Origin: Bradyrhizobium cosmicum | Lineage (GTDB): Bacteria > Pseudomonadota > Alphaproteobacteria > Rhizobiales > Xanthobacteraceae | Length of the DNA stretch: 64,000 bases | Reading direction: 5' to 3' | NCBI RefSeq assembly: GCF_007290395.2 | Contig: NZ_CP041656.2 | Location: forward strand, 4,216,001 to 4,280,000 | In this document: piece by piece, positions 35,230 to 44,305 of the stretch | How positions within the stretch are numbered: position 1 is the stretch's first letter | How the letters are laid out: each line of letters begins with the position of its first letter | Program-made: the position numbers and the translations under genes | Notes under the pieces: model-generated | What the model saw: the letters and a program-made list of their open reading frames with translations, nothing else | Databases searched by the model: none | Told to the model about the DNA's origin: nothing

Positions 35230-35796
35230 ATGATGAACCGCAGGACGATGCTCACCGGGCTTCTGGCGACGTCTGCATCCGCGACGCGTGCGCTGGCCGA
35301 CGGCGGCATGAGCCGGATCCCGGCCTACGCCTTCTCCTTCCCGGCTTTGTCGGGCGATGACATCCGCCTTGCCGCTTTCACCGGCAAACCGCTGCTCGTG
35401 GTCAACACCGCATCGCTCTGTGGCTACACCCCGCAATATGCCGGCCTGCAGGAAATCTGGAGCCAGTTTCGCGAGCGCGGGCTGACCGTGATCGGCGTGC
35501 CATCCAACGATTTCGGCGGACAGGAGCCCGGCGGCACCAGCGAGATCACGGAGACCGCGCACCACCAATACGGCGTTACCTTCCCGATTGCGGCCAAGGC
35601 CGTGGTGGTCGGTGCGAAGGCCCATCCGTTCTACAAATGGGCCGCCGAGGCACGGCCCCGCGACGTTCCGCGCTGGAACTTCCACAAATACCTAATCGGC
35701 CGGGACGGCTATATCGCCGAGGTGTTTCCTTCCGCGGTCGAACCGGCGGACACGCGCGTCAAGACCGCGATCGCCAGGGCGCTCGCCGACAGTTGA
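35230..35796 (+). CDS. Glutathione peroxidase family protein, exported
   Basis: 188 residues. The peroxidase motif NTASLCGYTPQY has cysteine (C64) rather than selenocysteine, followed by GVPSNDFGGQEPG and WNFHKYLIG. The N-terminus (MMNRRTMLTGLLATSASA to about ALA) looks like a signal peptide with twin arginines, so the enzyme probably works in the periplasm, reducing peroxides with thioredoxin-like donors. Start behind GGGGGAC. Confidence 0.88.
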   Translation: MMNRRTMLTGLLATSASATRALADGGMSRIPAYAFSFPALSGDDIRLAAFTGKPLLVVNTASLCGYTPQYAGLQEIWSQFRERGLTVIGVPSNDFGGQEPGGTSEITETAHHQYGVTFPIAAKAVVVGAKAHPFYKWAAEARPRDVPRWNFHKYLIGRDGYIAEVFPSAVEPADTRVKTAIARALADS

Positions 35797-35961
35797 CGTG
35801 CTCCGCCCAATCCGGTTGGGCACAATTGGGGCGAAGCGCCAAACAGCCGTTGCAATGGCGAGGGCCCACCATCTAGGCTAGGATCACATAAGGGGCAGGA
35901 TGGTTTTGCCGCAGGCGAAAAGCCGCGGCAGAACAACGGGATCAATCTCGAGGACAACACC

Positions 35962-36963
35962 ATGCGTGTGGCGGCAGGACTGATTTTGGCGAGTGCGATT
36001 TCCGTGGCGCTGACGGGCGCAGCGTGGTCGCAGACCCCGGCCGCGAAGCCCGCCGCTACACAAGCGGCACCGGCTGCACCCGCGACAGCACCCGCCCCTG
36101 CAGCGGTCGCCGCCGCGCCAGCACAGTCGGCCTTCCCGCCCCCGCCGAAACAGGCGCCCCAGCCGGCGCGCGCGGCCTGCAATACGCCGGGAGCGCTCGG
36201 TGTCGCCCGCACTGTCGAGATCGACACCACCGGCGGTCCGGGCTTCGGCTTCGAGCATTTCAAGGAGCTCGACTTCCTGCGCGACAAGGAGGTGGTGCTG
36301 ACCTTCGACGACGGCCCCTGGCCGCGTAACACGCCGGCCGTGCTGAAGGCGCTCGCCGACGAATGCACCACCGGCATCTTCTTCTCGATCGGCAAGCATG
36401 CCACCTACGAGCCGGAGATCCTGAAGCAGGTCTACGCGGCCGGCCATACCGTGGGCACCCACACCTGGTCGCACGCCAACCTCAACAACAAGAAGCTCAC
36501 AGAAGCGCAGCGCAAGGACGAGATCGAGAAGGGCCTGTCCGCGGTGAAGTGGGCGCTCGGCGGCATTTCGCCCTCGCCGTTCTTCCGCTTCCCGGCGCTC
36601 CAGCATCCGCCGGAGATGGTCACCTATCTCGGCAACCGCAACACGGCGATCTTCTCCTGCGACATCGACTCCTTCGACTTCAAGGCGTCCAAGCCCGAGA
36701 AGGTGGTCGAGACCGTGATGAAGAAGCTCGACACCAAGGGCAAAGGCATCATCCTGATGCACGACTTCCAGAAGCACACCGCCGAAGCCCTGCCCGAGCT
36801 GCTCAAGCGCCTGAAGGCCGGCGGCTACAAGGTGGTGGCGATGCGCGCCAAATTCCCGGCGTCGTCGCTGCCGGAGTACGACCAGGAGCTGCTCAAGGAC
36901 ATCAAGCTGCCGACGGTCAGCAGCAGGCCGGTCAACAGTGTCGTGACGACGGTCTCCGAATAG
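35962..36963 (+). CDS. NodB-type polysaccharide deacetylase
   Basis: 333 residues with a signal peptide (to about WSQ) and an A/P-rich stretch (30-70) that may span the periplasm or cell wall. The NodB domain starts near 108: TFDDGPWPRNT (D116/D117) and HTWSHANL (H167, H171) form the metal site, and FRFPAL and LMHDFQKHT give the other motifs. It removes acetyl groups from peptidoglycan or another N-acetylated polymer. It is not nodB itself, since no nod genes are near. Confidence 0.88.
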   Translation: MRVAAGLILASAISVALTGAAWSQTPAAKPAATQAAPAAPATAPAPAAVAAAPAQSAFPPPPKQAPQPARAACNTPGALGVARTVEIDTTGGPGFGFEHFKELDFLRDKEVVLTFDDGPWPRNTPAVLKALADECTTGIFFSIGKHATYEPEILKQVYAAGHTVGTHTWSHANLNNKKLTEAQRKDEIEKGLSAVKWALGGISPSPFFRFPALQHPPEMVTYLGNRNTAIFSCDIDSFDFKASKPEKVVETVMKKLDTKGKGIILMHDFQKHTAEALPELLKRLKAGGYKVVAMRAKFPASSLPEYDQELLKDIKLPTVSSRPVNSVVTTVSE

Positions 36964-36971
36964 TCGCGCCG

Positions 36972-37535
36972 TTGCCCTTCCGCATCGAAGGCTACGTCAT
37001 CGTCTCCGCGGACGGCATGCTCGCCGACGCCGGTCACGTCATGCCCGACAGCCTGAAGTTCGAAGGCGACAAGCGCTTCTTCGAGCAGGCGCTCGATCGC
37101 GCCGCGCTGATCGTGCACGGCCGGCACTCGCACGAGCAGCAGCCGAACTCACCAAAGCGCAAGCGGCTGATCCTGACCCGCAAGATCAAGGCGCTCACCG
37201 TCGATCCTGAAATGCCGAACGCGACGCTGTGGAATCCGGACCATGCGAGCTTCGAGCAGGCCTGCGCCTTCGCCGACGTCGCGTCCGGAACGGTCGCGAT
37301 CATCGGCGGCCCCGTCGTGTTCGACATGTTCATGGACCGCTACGACACGTTCTGGCTGTCGGAAGCTCCGCGCGTGCGGCTGCCCGGCGGCGACGGCTGC
37401 TTCGTCGGCGTGCCGGAACGAACGCCACACGAGGTGCTGGCCTCGCATGGGATGAACCCGGGCGCGCCCTATGTGCTCGACGCCGTCCACGACGTGACCG
37501 TCACGCCGTGGCGGCCGGCGCGAGGCTCCCGCTAA
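36972..37535 (+). CDS. Dihydrofolate reductase-like (RibD C-terminal-like) protein
   Basis: 187 residues from a TTG at 36972, eight bases after the deacetylase stop; no better start exists. The reading MPFRIEGYVIVSADGMLAD, LIVHGRHSHE and TVAIIGGPVVFDMFMDRYDTFWLS is the DHFR/RibD-C fold with a GG cofactor loop. True FolA is not certain, because the N-terminal active-site carboxylate region is unusual. It is apparently co-transcribed with the deacetylase. Confidence 0.65.
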   Translation: MPFRIEGYVIVSADGMLADAGHVMPDSLKFEGDKRFFEQALDRAALIVHGRHSHEQQPNSPKRKRLILTRKIKALTVDPEMPNATLWNPDHASFEQACAFADVASGTVAIIGGPVVFDMFMDRYDTFWLSEAPRVRLPGGDGCFVGVPERTPHEVLASHGMNPGAPYVLDAVHDVTVTPWRPARGSR

Positions 37536-37597
37536 GACGATCAAAACAACCCCATGCACAGTACCGGTACTATATTGCCCGGTACTAGCGCGCAGGA

Positions 37598-40075
37598 TTA
37601 CCACGCATAACGAACGACGCCCTTCCCCGTGTAGGAGCGCGTCACATTCGAGAGCTCGCCCTCGAAAGCCGCCAGGGCCGACCAGCCGGTTTTCCACGTC
37701 CGTTCGATCGCGGCCGTCAGAAGCGCGGAGTCCGGGGCCTGCGCGGCCCCTTTGACGACGAAGCTCGCGTCAGGCAGCGCCCTGAAGGTCGCGGCGATCG
37801 TCCGGTTCGGATTGAAATCGTGCCCCCACGCCAGCCGTCCGCGCAGCGTGAGACCGCCGTCACTCAGGCCAAGAACCCGGTCGGTGCGGATGCCGAGCTC
37901 GGTGCGAGGATCCGTCACGCTTTTCGCATCATACGACAGCGCGAACGCGCCGCTGCCCGACAGCACGGACTCCGCATAGGCCGGCAAGGCGATGGTGGTG
38001 AACTGTCCCGCTGCGTAAGGCGTGATGCCGGTATTCATCCATGGCGGAGCGAAACGATAGCCGCCCTCGACACGGCCCGACCACGCGTTTGCGTTGAACC
38101 CGGCGCGCAGGCGATCCGCGCCGGCAATGGTCACGATGCGATCGGTGGTGACGGCCTGCCAGCCATAGGCCAGCGCCGTGGAGAGATAGGCTGGCCCATC
38201 GACGTGCCGCAGATAGGCGCCGGCCTGGAACAGGTCGGAGCGCCCGCTGCCGAGGCCGGTCACGCTGAAATTGGTCCCGCCGCCGGCCAGCGCAAAGCCG
38301 GCTAGCGTATTTGCCGAGAGCCGGTAATCGGCCCCGACGGCGGTCCCAAACACACGGCTCGTCGCATCGTGCGATCCGAGCCCGGCATGTCCATTGCTGT
38401 CCTGTGCCCCGCCGAAGCCGGACGCCCACACGTTCCAGCGCGCGGGCGCAGGGCACGGCCGCGGTTTGCGGCGCGGCTCGGGCGCGGCGCAGTCTGGCGC
38501 GCCGACGACGCCGGACGCGGCGAGCAGGCCGACGAACTGGCCCATCGCTTCGAACGTCGTCTGCTGCACGCGCGTCGCAAGCTCGCCGGAGGCCAGCGTC
38601 AATCCGCCGGCGGACAATGCAGCGTAGACGCCCGGAATGCCGCCATTCCGGTTGAACGAGTTCGTCAGCCCGTTGCCGACGTTGCGCTGGTTGATGTTGA
38701 GGTTCGGTGCAATTCCGAAATCGAGCGCGAGGTTGAGATAGACGTTGTTGGAATCATAGCTCAGCGAGTTGTGGACGTTCGACGGCAGCCCCGTGTTGAC
38801 GATGCTGGATGCAAACGTCCCGGAGACCCCGCCGGCCGCACTGAGGATCGTATACGTCTTCGCGACATAGCTGCCGGGAGCGAACACGGCCTGCACGGTG
38901 GCGCCGCCGAGGTCTGCCATTCCCGTGACTGTCGTGGACGCCGCCACCGACGGGTTCACCTGCACCAGGTAGAACGCGCCGGACGCGAAGGCGAGACTGC
39001 CTGCGATCGTCAGCACCGTTCCGGCGCTGCCATTGCCGGGCGCCAGCGTGCCGCCGCTGTCGATCGACACCGTCGACGTTCCGATCCTGCCCGCGCCCAT
39101 CAGCACGGTGCCGGTCTGCACCGTCACGGCGGACGTCCCGTTCAACGATCCCTCGACGTCCAGCACGCCGCCGGCAACGAGGGTCGCGCCGGTATAGGTG
39201 CTCGCACCGGTCAGAACGAGCGTGCCCGTCCCGACCTTGGTCAGCGAGCCGCCGTCACCCTCGCCGCTGCCGCCATCGCGCAACACGCCGGCATAGGTGG
39301 TCGAGAGATTGTTGCCGCCGACCTCCAGGTTGGTCGAGCCGAGATAGATGGTGCCCGAGCCTTCGATCGAGCCCATCGTGATGCTGGGTACCGTGCGGTC
39401 CGACACGTCGATCTCGGCGTTGTTGACAAAGCGCGCCGTACCGCCGCTGCTCATGTCCTCGAAATAGATGATGCCCGAGCCGGAGTTGACGATCGTGGCG
39501 TTGCCGGCCGTGCTGTTGTTCCTGAAACTGATCTCACCGTCGCTGTTGATCGTGGCGCTTCCTGCCGTCGCGTTCTGGGTGAAGGAGAGCATCCCGCCAT
39601 TGACGTTGATCGTCGCGGGGCCGGCGGTGCTGTCGTTTCCGAACCTGACACCGCTGACGTTGATGTCGAGGACGACGCTGCCGCTATTGACGACGATGCC
39701 GGCTCCGAGGAATCGCAACGACGTCTCACCGTCGACGGTGACGACGTAGTTTCCTGCGTCGGCGTTGAAGGTCCATCCGCCGACCGATTGGATGGTTAGG
39801 ATGCTCAGGTTCGTAATGGTGGAGGCTCCGAACGACGCGGTGCCGTCCGGAACGCTGCCGCCGCTCCAGTTCGATCCCGTCGCGTAGATGCCCGAGCCGG
39901 GAGCCGTGAGCCAGGTCGCATCGATCGCGTCCGCAGGAGCCCCGGTCCCGACGAGTGCCGCCGTCACCAGAGCCGAGGTGGCGAGCGAGGCGGTCAACGA
40001 CCGTGTCGATGCGGCCACAAACCCTTGGGCGAACCGGCCTCCGAAGACCGACCCGAGATCAACACGCAACACCAT
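37598..40075 (-). CDS. Autotransporter with a beta-helix passenger
   Basis: 825 residues from the ATG at 40075. A long N-terminal signal region ends near ADA. The passenger (about 60-520) contains rungs of roughly 25 residues repeating TAG-ATI-NxxGxxxF (three in a row near 150-215) and an autotransporter repeat of the form LTKVGTGTLVLTGASTYTG. The C-terminal 270 residues are a 12-stranded barrel (ASGFGGAQDSNGH onward) ending in the aromatic W. It secretes its own passenger by type V secretion; role may be adhesion. An AraC regulator is divergent from it. Confidence 0.88.
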   Translation of the reverse strand: MVLRVDLGSVFGGRFAQGFVAASTRSLTASLATSALVTAALVGTGAPADAIDATWLTAPGSGIYATGSNWSGGSVPDGTASFGASTITNLSILTIQSVGGWTFNADAGNYVVTVDGETSLRFLGAGIVVNSGSVVLDINVSGVRFGNDSTAGPATINVNGGMLSFTQNATAGSATINSDGEISFRNNSTAGNATIVNSGSGIIYFEDMSSGGTARFVNNAEIDVSDRTVPSITMGSIEGSGTIYLGSTNLEVGGNNLSTTYAGVLRDGGSGEGDGGSLTKVGTGTLVLTGASTYTGATLVAGGVLDVEGSLNGTSAVTVQTGTVLMGAGRIGTSTVSIDSGGTLAPGNGSAGTVLTIAGSLAFASGAFYLVQVNPSVAASTTVTGMADLGGATVQAVFAPGSYVAKTYTILSAAGGVSGTFASSIVNTGLPSNVHNSLSYDSNNVYLNLALDFGIAPNLNINQRNVGNGLTNSFNRNGGIPGVYAALSAGGLTLASGELATRVQQTTFEAMGQFVGLLAASGVVGAPDCAAPEPRRKPRPCPAPARWNVWASGFGGAQDSNGHAGLGSHDATSRVFGTAVGADYRLSANTLAGFALAGGGTNFSVTGLGSGRSDLFQAGAYLRHVDGPAYLSTALAYGWQAVTTDRIVTIAGADRLRAGFNANAWSGRVEGGYRFAPPWMNTGITPYAAGQFTTIALPAYAESVLSGSGAFALSYDAKSVTDPRTELGIRTDRVLGLSDGGLTLRGRLAWGHDFNPNRTIAATFRALPDASFVVKGAAQAPDSALLTAAIERTWKTGWSALAAFEGELSNVTRSYTGKGVVRYAW

Positions 40076-40479
40076 TCCAGCCTTAACCCCGCCTTCGGCA
40101 TCATGCCGTCGTAGGCCCGCTCTCCCGCCCGGTCTCCCGTTCGGTCTCCGGTTCCTTGGGGCCGCTATTCGAGCGTCCATGACGCAGCGTCAATACGAGC
40201 GGCCGGCCTGGAAACGCCGCATCAATAGACTGAGACAAAAGAGCAAAAGTCCGAGGGCCCGGGACGTGGCGGGGACGCCGACCGGGCGCGGCGCGTCCCG
40301 CGATACCGGCAATATTCGTCTACAAACGAACGACTTTCCCTTCTCCTCCGATCTCCCTATACCCCCGGGCGCGGGCCCGCCGTGCCCCTTCCCGCGGGCC
40401 CGGAGACCTTACCCTCCCGGCAGGGCATCGCCGCCCTTGCCCCAGTCATTCACGACGATCGAGACACGACCAAGCCACC
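40076..40479. other. Divergent region between the autotransporter and AraC genes
   Basis: 404 bases with no supported gene. Very GC-rich around 40366-40403, where GCGGGCCCGC occurs twice and can pair. An AT-richer patch lies near 40230-40345. The promoters of both neighbours must be here. Confidence 0.5.
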
Positions 40480-41598
40480 ATGACCGACGACCGCACCACG
40501 ACAGGTCCGAACCAAGCCTCCGGACTGATGGGCGATGCTGCCCCGGTCTCATCCCTGCTGCCGACATTCGGCTTCGCCGCCGATCAAATGGAGACAAGCG
40601 CGAATGTGGCGGCCTGGCGGGAGGCGGTCGCAACCCTGTTCGACGTCGACGAGCTCGCGGCCGGCGAAACGGGCCCGTTCCGCGCCGACATCAGTTCCTT
40701 TGCCATGGGACCTGTTCTGATCGGTCTGAGCCGGGCGAGTGGCCAGCGCTTCCGCCGAACGCCGGAAACGATTGCGCGCAGCGGCGTCGACCACCTCATC
40801 CTCCAGCTCTATCTGAAGGGCGGCTATGACGGTATCGCGGGCGACCGGCCGGTCCGGGTACGCGCCGGCGACATCTGCCTGTTCGACCTTGCCCAGACGC
40901 TCGAGACCCGAGCGACGGCATTCGAGAACGTCACACTGGTCGTGCCGCGTCCGATGTTCGGCACCCATTTGTTGCGGGTGGACGACCTGCATGGCCTCGT
41001 CCTGCCGGGCAGTGGCGTGATCGCCAAGCTCCTTGCGGGACATCTCACCGCCCTGCTCGAATTTGCGCCGCGCATGACCCTCAACGAATGCCAGTCGGTG
41101 GTCGAGGGCACGGTCTCGCTGCTTGCCGCCTGCCTGCGCAACGAGCTCGAGCGCATCGAGGTTGACGACGACCATTCGGCTGCCGCCAGCCCGTCCGTGA
41201 TGCGGATCCGTCAATACATCGAGGCCGGCCTCGGCAGCGACGAGCTGTCAGCCATTTCGATCGCTGCCCATTTCGGCCTGTCCCGCGCCTCGCTGTACCG
41301 GCTGTTCGCGCCCGTCGGCGGCATCGCCGACTACATCCGCAGCCGCAGGCTGCACCGCGCCTTCTTCGACCTCGCCAATTCGGACGCACGCAGCCTGAGG
41401 ATCAGCGAGGTGGCGCGGCGCTGGCAGCTCGGCACCGACGCGCATTTCACGCGCTCCTTCAAGGCAGCCTATGGCATCACGCCCCGCGCGGCGCGCGAGG
41501 CGGCGTTGCTGGGCGTGCATCGCGGCACGGGTGGAGCGAACGGCGCGACGATTTCCCGCTGGATGCGCGAGATCGCGCCCCCGCGCGCGGCGGACTGA
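40480..41598 (+). CDS. AraC family transcriptional regulator
   Basis: 372 residues. Residues 45-190 resemble the AraC_binding_2 cupin-like domain (FRADISSFAMGPVLIGLSRASGQ...HLILQLYLKGG...VRAGDICLFDL). The C-terminal 100 residues are the double HTH: LSAISIAAHFGLSRASLYRLF and LRISEVARRWQLGTDAHFTRSFKAAYGITP. Divergent from the autotransporter gene, so it probably controls it. The inducer is unknown. Confidence 0.9.
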   Translation: MTDDRTTTGPNQASGLMGDAAPVSSLLPTFGFAADQMETSANVAAWREAVATLFDVDELAAGETGPFRADISSFAMGPVLIGLSRASGQRFRRTPETIARSGVDHLILQLYLKGGYDGIAGDRPVRVRAGDICLFDLAQTLETRATAFENVTLVVPRPMFGTHLLRVDDLHGLVLPGSGVIAKLLAGHLTALLEFAPRMTLNECQSVVEGTVSLLAACLRNELERIEVDDDHSAAASPSVMRIRQYIEAGLGSDELSAISIAAHFGLSRASLYRLFAPVGGIADYIRSRRLHRAFFDLANSDARSLRISEVARRWQLGTDAHFTRSFKAAYGITPRAAREAALLGVHRGTGGANGATISRWMREIAPPRAAD

Positions 41599-41633
41599 AC
41601 GCAACGAAGTCCGGATAACGCGGCCGATTGGTG

Positions 41634-43049
41634 CTACGGCGCCGGAAGGTGATAGGCCAGCACGCCGCGCAACGTGTGCACCGTGCCGCCGGCGCTCAGG
41701 CTGGTCATGAAATCGGACGCCAGATCGTCTCGCGTCCCGAGATGGGTGACGCGGTATTCGGCGCGCGCGGAGATGCTGTCGGTGAAGAAGCGCTCGAAGC
41801 CGCCGCCGAAGGTCGCGCCGTGATATTCCCGCGTCGGCGCGGTGCCGCGAAGTCCGATGAAATTATACGAGATCGACTGCGCAGTCGTTCCGCTGTAGCC
41901 ACCGAGCAGATAGACCATCGTCTCCGGCGCCACGAGATAACCGACGCGTCCGCCAACGGTCCATCCCCACTTCACAGCGGCCAGATCCGACGAAATCTCG
42001 ACACCTGCTCCAGACGCGTTGACTCTGGCGCCGCCGTTGGTCCCGGCATCAAGCAGCCCGAATGCGCCGACGACCCATTTCGGCGCGATCAGGCGATCGT
42101 AGCCGATCGTGAAGGTGCCGCCGACATCGGCGCCACCGAGACCGGACGCATTGACATCAAGCACGCCACCGAACGAGCCAGCGACATGGGGCGTGATGAC
42201 ATCGCCGCCGATGCCCGCGCCGACATAGACGCCTGTCCAGGTCGGCTTCAGCGCGGGCGCCGCTGAAGCGGACGCAGGCCCGCTGAACTGGCCGAAGCGA
42301 TAGGCCGCGCCGATCCTGACCACATGCTGGGACAGGTCGGTGGTCCAGACCGCGCCGAGCGGATCGACCGTCGTCTGCTGGCCAAGCGCGACGTAGCGGT
42401 ATTCACCGCGCAGCGAGACGTTGCTGGCAAGGCGATATTCCGCACCGGCGCCCACGGTATAGCCGTGCGAGGTCAGCGCGGGTTCCTGCACCGTGAACGA
42501 GGGGCCCCCGAAAATTACGTAGTTCAGGTTCCAGTTGTTGATCCGCATCTCGCTGTAGCCGGCAAGGCCATAAAGCAGGATATCGGGTGTCACCAGAAAT
42601 CCGGCCCGGCCGCCGATGGTCCAGCCCTGATCCAGCGACGGCAGCGCAGCACTCAGGCTCTGCCCGAAGAGGAAGGGACTCGACGCACTAGCCGTCGTGC
42701 GCTGACGCGACCAGTCGTAATCGACGAAGCCGCCGACCACGACGCGCGGCGCGACCTGGACATCGAAGCCGGCGAAAGCCGACAGACCGAGATCGGCGCC
42801 CTGCAAGCCGTCGAGATTGAACAGGTCAGGGCCGCCACCGGCCTGCGTCAGCCTTGAGCGGCCCGTCGCAAAGTCGAAGCCGAGGCCACCGCCGACATAG
42901 AATTGGGTCCAGTTCGCCACGGGCGTAGCGATCGGCCGCGCCTTCACCGGCAAGTCGGCTGCATGCGCCGCCGTTACAGCAGAGGCGACAACCTGCGCCG
43001 CCCCCAGAACTGCCAGCGCACGCGCCGTCCGTCGCTTCGAATGAATCAA
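41634..43049 (-). CDS. Outer membrane protein with two tandem Omp25-like barrels
   Basis: 471 residues from a TTG at 43049, chosen because a proper signal peptide follows (basic SKRRTAR, hydrophobic core, AHA|ADLP); a GTG at 43127 would prefix 26 unlikely residues. The mature protein has two 8-stranded barrels of the Omp25/Omp31 kind: residues 45-250 (FYVGGGLGFD...VGGFVDYDW...HVVRIGAAYRFG) and 270-471 (GVYVGAGIGGD...VVGAFGLLD...HTLRGVLAYHL). Such duplications are unusual; most family members have one barrel. A surface structural or binding role is likely. Confidence 0.8.
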   Translation of the reverse strand: MIHSKRRTARALAVLGAAQVVASAVTAAHAADLPVKARPIATPVANWTQFYVGGGLGFDFATGRSRLTQAGGGPDLFNLDGLQGADLGLSAFAGFDVQVAPRVVVGGFVDYDWSRQRTTASASSPFLFGQSLSAALPSLDQGWTIGGRAGFLVTPDILLYGLAGYSEMRINNWNLNYVIFGGPSFTVQEPALTSHGYTVGAGAEYRLASNVSLRGEYRYVALGQQTTVDPLGAVWTTDLSQHVVRIGAAYRFGQFSGPASASAAPALKPTWTGVYVGAGIGGDVITPHVAGSFGGVLDVNASGLGGADVGGTFTIGYDRLIAPKWVVGAFGLLDAGTNGGARVNASGAGVEISSDLAAVKWGWTVGGRVGYLVAPETMVYLLGGYSGTTAQSISYNFIGLRGTAPTREYHGATFGGGFERFFTDSISARAEYRVTHLGTRDDLASDFMTSLSAGGTVHTLRGVLAYHLPAP

Positions 43050-43358
43050 ATGCAGCCCCAATCGCCTCGCGCAGGTTGCCCCCAGGCAACCGAATGACTG
43101 TGATATTCTGCACCGGCGCGGTTCCACAAGCGGACAGGCGTAGGCTGTTCACAGCGGTCTGCATTTTATGGAGCCGCTGTGACCTCGACGCCATAATCTG
43201 TGAATGAGGGTTCACGCCGCGATCACGCGGCCGCACTGCGCCTCGCACGCGCCAAAATTGCCGTGCCGAACGACCGCGATTGAGCCGCATCAATGCGTGC
43301 CGTGCGGCTTCGCCTAGGATCGAGGGTGCCGGGACTTCAGTTGCGAAAGGCTGGCCAA

Positions 43359-43547
43359 ATGTCCCACATCCTCGTTCCCGACCATCCTCGCGAGGAAACC
43401 GCCCGCCTGCTGGGTCAGGCCAGGCATTGCCGACAGCTCGCGACCGCCGCCGCGGAAGACGAGCTGATCGAGCAGCTCGTGACGCTGGCGAAATCCTACG
43501 AGGCCAAGGCCGCCCTGCTTCGCGCGAGCTGCGGCGTCAACAGCTAG
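43359..43547 (+). CDS. Small hypothetical protein
   Basis: 62 residues, ATG at 43359 behind GAAAGG. Helical and charged (PREETARLLGQARHCRQLA and LIEQLVTLAKSYEAKAALL), with two cysteines. No domain recognised; resembles short rhizobial proteins of unknown role. Convergent with the DoxX gene 9 bases away. Confidence 0.6.
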   Translation: MSHILVPDHPREETARLLGQARHCRQLATAAAEDELIEQLVTLAKSYEAKAALLRASCGVNS

Positions 43548-43555
43548 CCGATCAG

Positions 43556-44008
43556 CTAGACGTCGCCGTAGGCCGTCTCGGCCGAGCGCGTGGCGCGGCC
43601 GAACCCCATGATCATGAACAGCGCACCGATGATCGAGAGGTTCTTGAGCGCGTCGACCAGCACCTTGGCATTGTCGGGAGGCGTCTGGTTCCAGAAATCG
43701 GAGAACAGCACGGTTGCGACCGCGACGTAAACGATCATCAGCAACGCGAAGAATCGCGCGCCGAAGTTCAGCGCGATCATCAGCCCCGCGATGATCTCGA
43801 GCCCGCCGACCGCGATCGCCAGCAGTTGCGGCGTGTTCATGGCGGTCGCCGTCTCGATCTGCTGGGCGTAAGGCGCAACGATGTCAGGCACCACGACCTT
43901 GGTGGCGATGAAATCGGCGGTCGCCTGGATGGCAAAGAGCTTGGTCGCGCCCGTGTAGATGAACAGCACGGCGAACAGGATTCGCCCGAAAGTCACGAAC
44001 GCTGGCAT
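43556..44008 (-). CDS. DoxX-like inner membrane protein
   Basis: 150 residues with four hydrophobic segments (about 5-22, 60-80, 85-105, 122-138). The opening GRILFAVLFIYTGATKLF and GGLEIIAGLMIALNFGARFFALLM fit the DoxX/DoxD family of small quinone-linked membrane proteins. Its partner and function in this organism are unknown. Confidence 0.8.
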   Translation of the reverse strand: MPAFVTFGRILFAVLFIYTGATKLFAIQATADFIATKVVVPDIVAPYAQQIETATAMNTPQLLAIAVGGLEIIAGLMIALNFGARFFALLMIVYVAVATVLFSDFWNQTPPDNAKVLVDALKNLSIIGALFMIMGFGRATRSAETAYGDV

Positions 44009-44124
44009 GATCGGCCTCTTGGCAAAGCGCTAAGCAGGGAACGCGCGGAGATTATGATGAGTCGCGCGCCGGTTTACAAACGGGGAAATGGTGAACTTCG
44101 CGTAATTCAAAGTTGGTGGCGATT

Positions 44125-44152
44125 TGGCGCTCCCTGGCGGAATCGAACCACG
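44125..44152 (-). other. Possible 3' fragment of a tRNA gene
   Basis: The minus strand reads GTGGTTCGATTCCGCC followed by AGGGAGC, G and CCA, the layout of a T-arm and 3' acceptor end. No matching 5' half is present; upstream on that strand the sequence runs straight into repeat A. If real, it is a relic or an integration-site remnant. Confidence 0.35.
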
Positions 44153-44174
44153 AACAGCGACACAGCTCTCTCGG

Positions 44175-44260
44175 CGTCATGGCCGGGCTTGACCCGGCCA
44201 TCCACGACTTACCTCGCCTCACAAAGAACGTGGATGCCCGGGACACGCCCGGGCATGACG
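44175..44260. repeat. Dispersed palindromic repeat, family A (copy 2)
   Basis: Same two nested palindromes as at 3789-3876 but inverted in order: CATGGCCGGG...CCGGCCATCCACG then CGTGGATGCCCGGG...CCCGGGCATGACG. It lies between the DoxX and malic enzyme genes. Confidence 0.8.
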
Positions 44261-44305
44261 AGCTTACGAAACGACCTCGCCTCCGAGAGATGCAGAACGC
44301 GCACC

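Noticed and set aside
33270..35309. A 679-codon minus-strand frame opposite the L,D-transpeptidase
   Set aside because: Antisense to a clear catalytic domain with HGC motif; composition typical of GC-rich shadows.
35962..36963. Nodulation gene nodB
   Set aside because: The deacetylase domain is NodB-type, but no nod, nif or symbiotic genes surround it and it carries a signal peptide and A/P-rich region unlike NodB.
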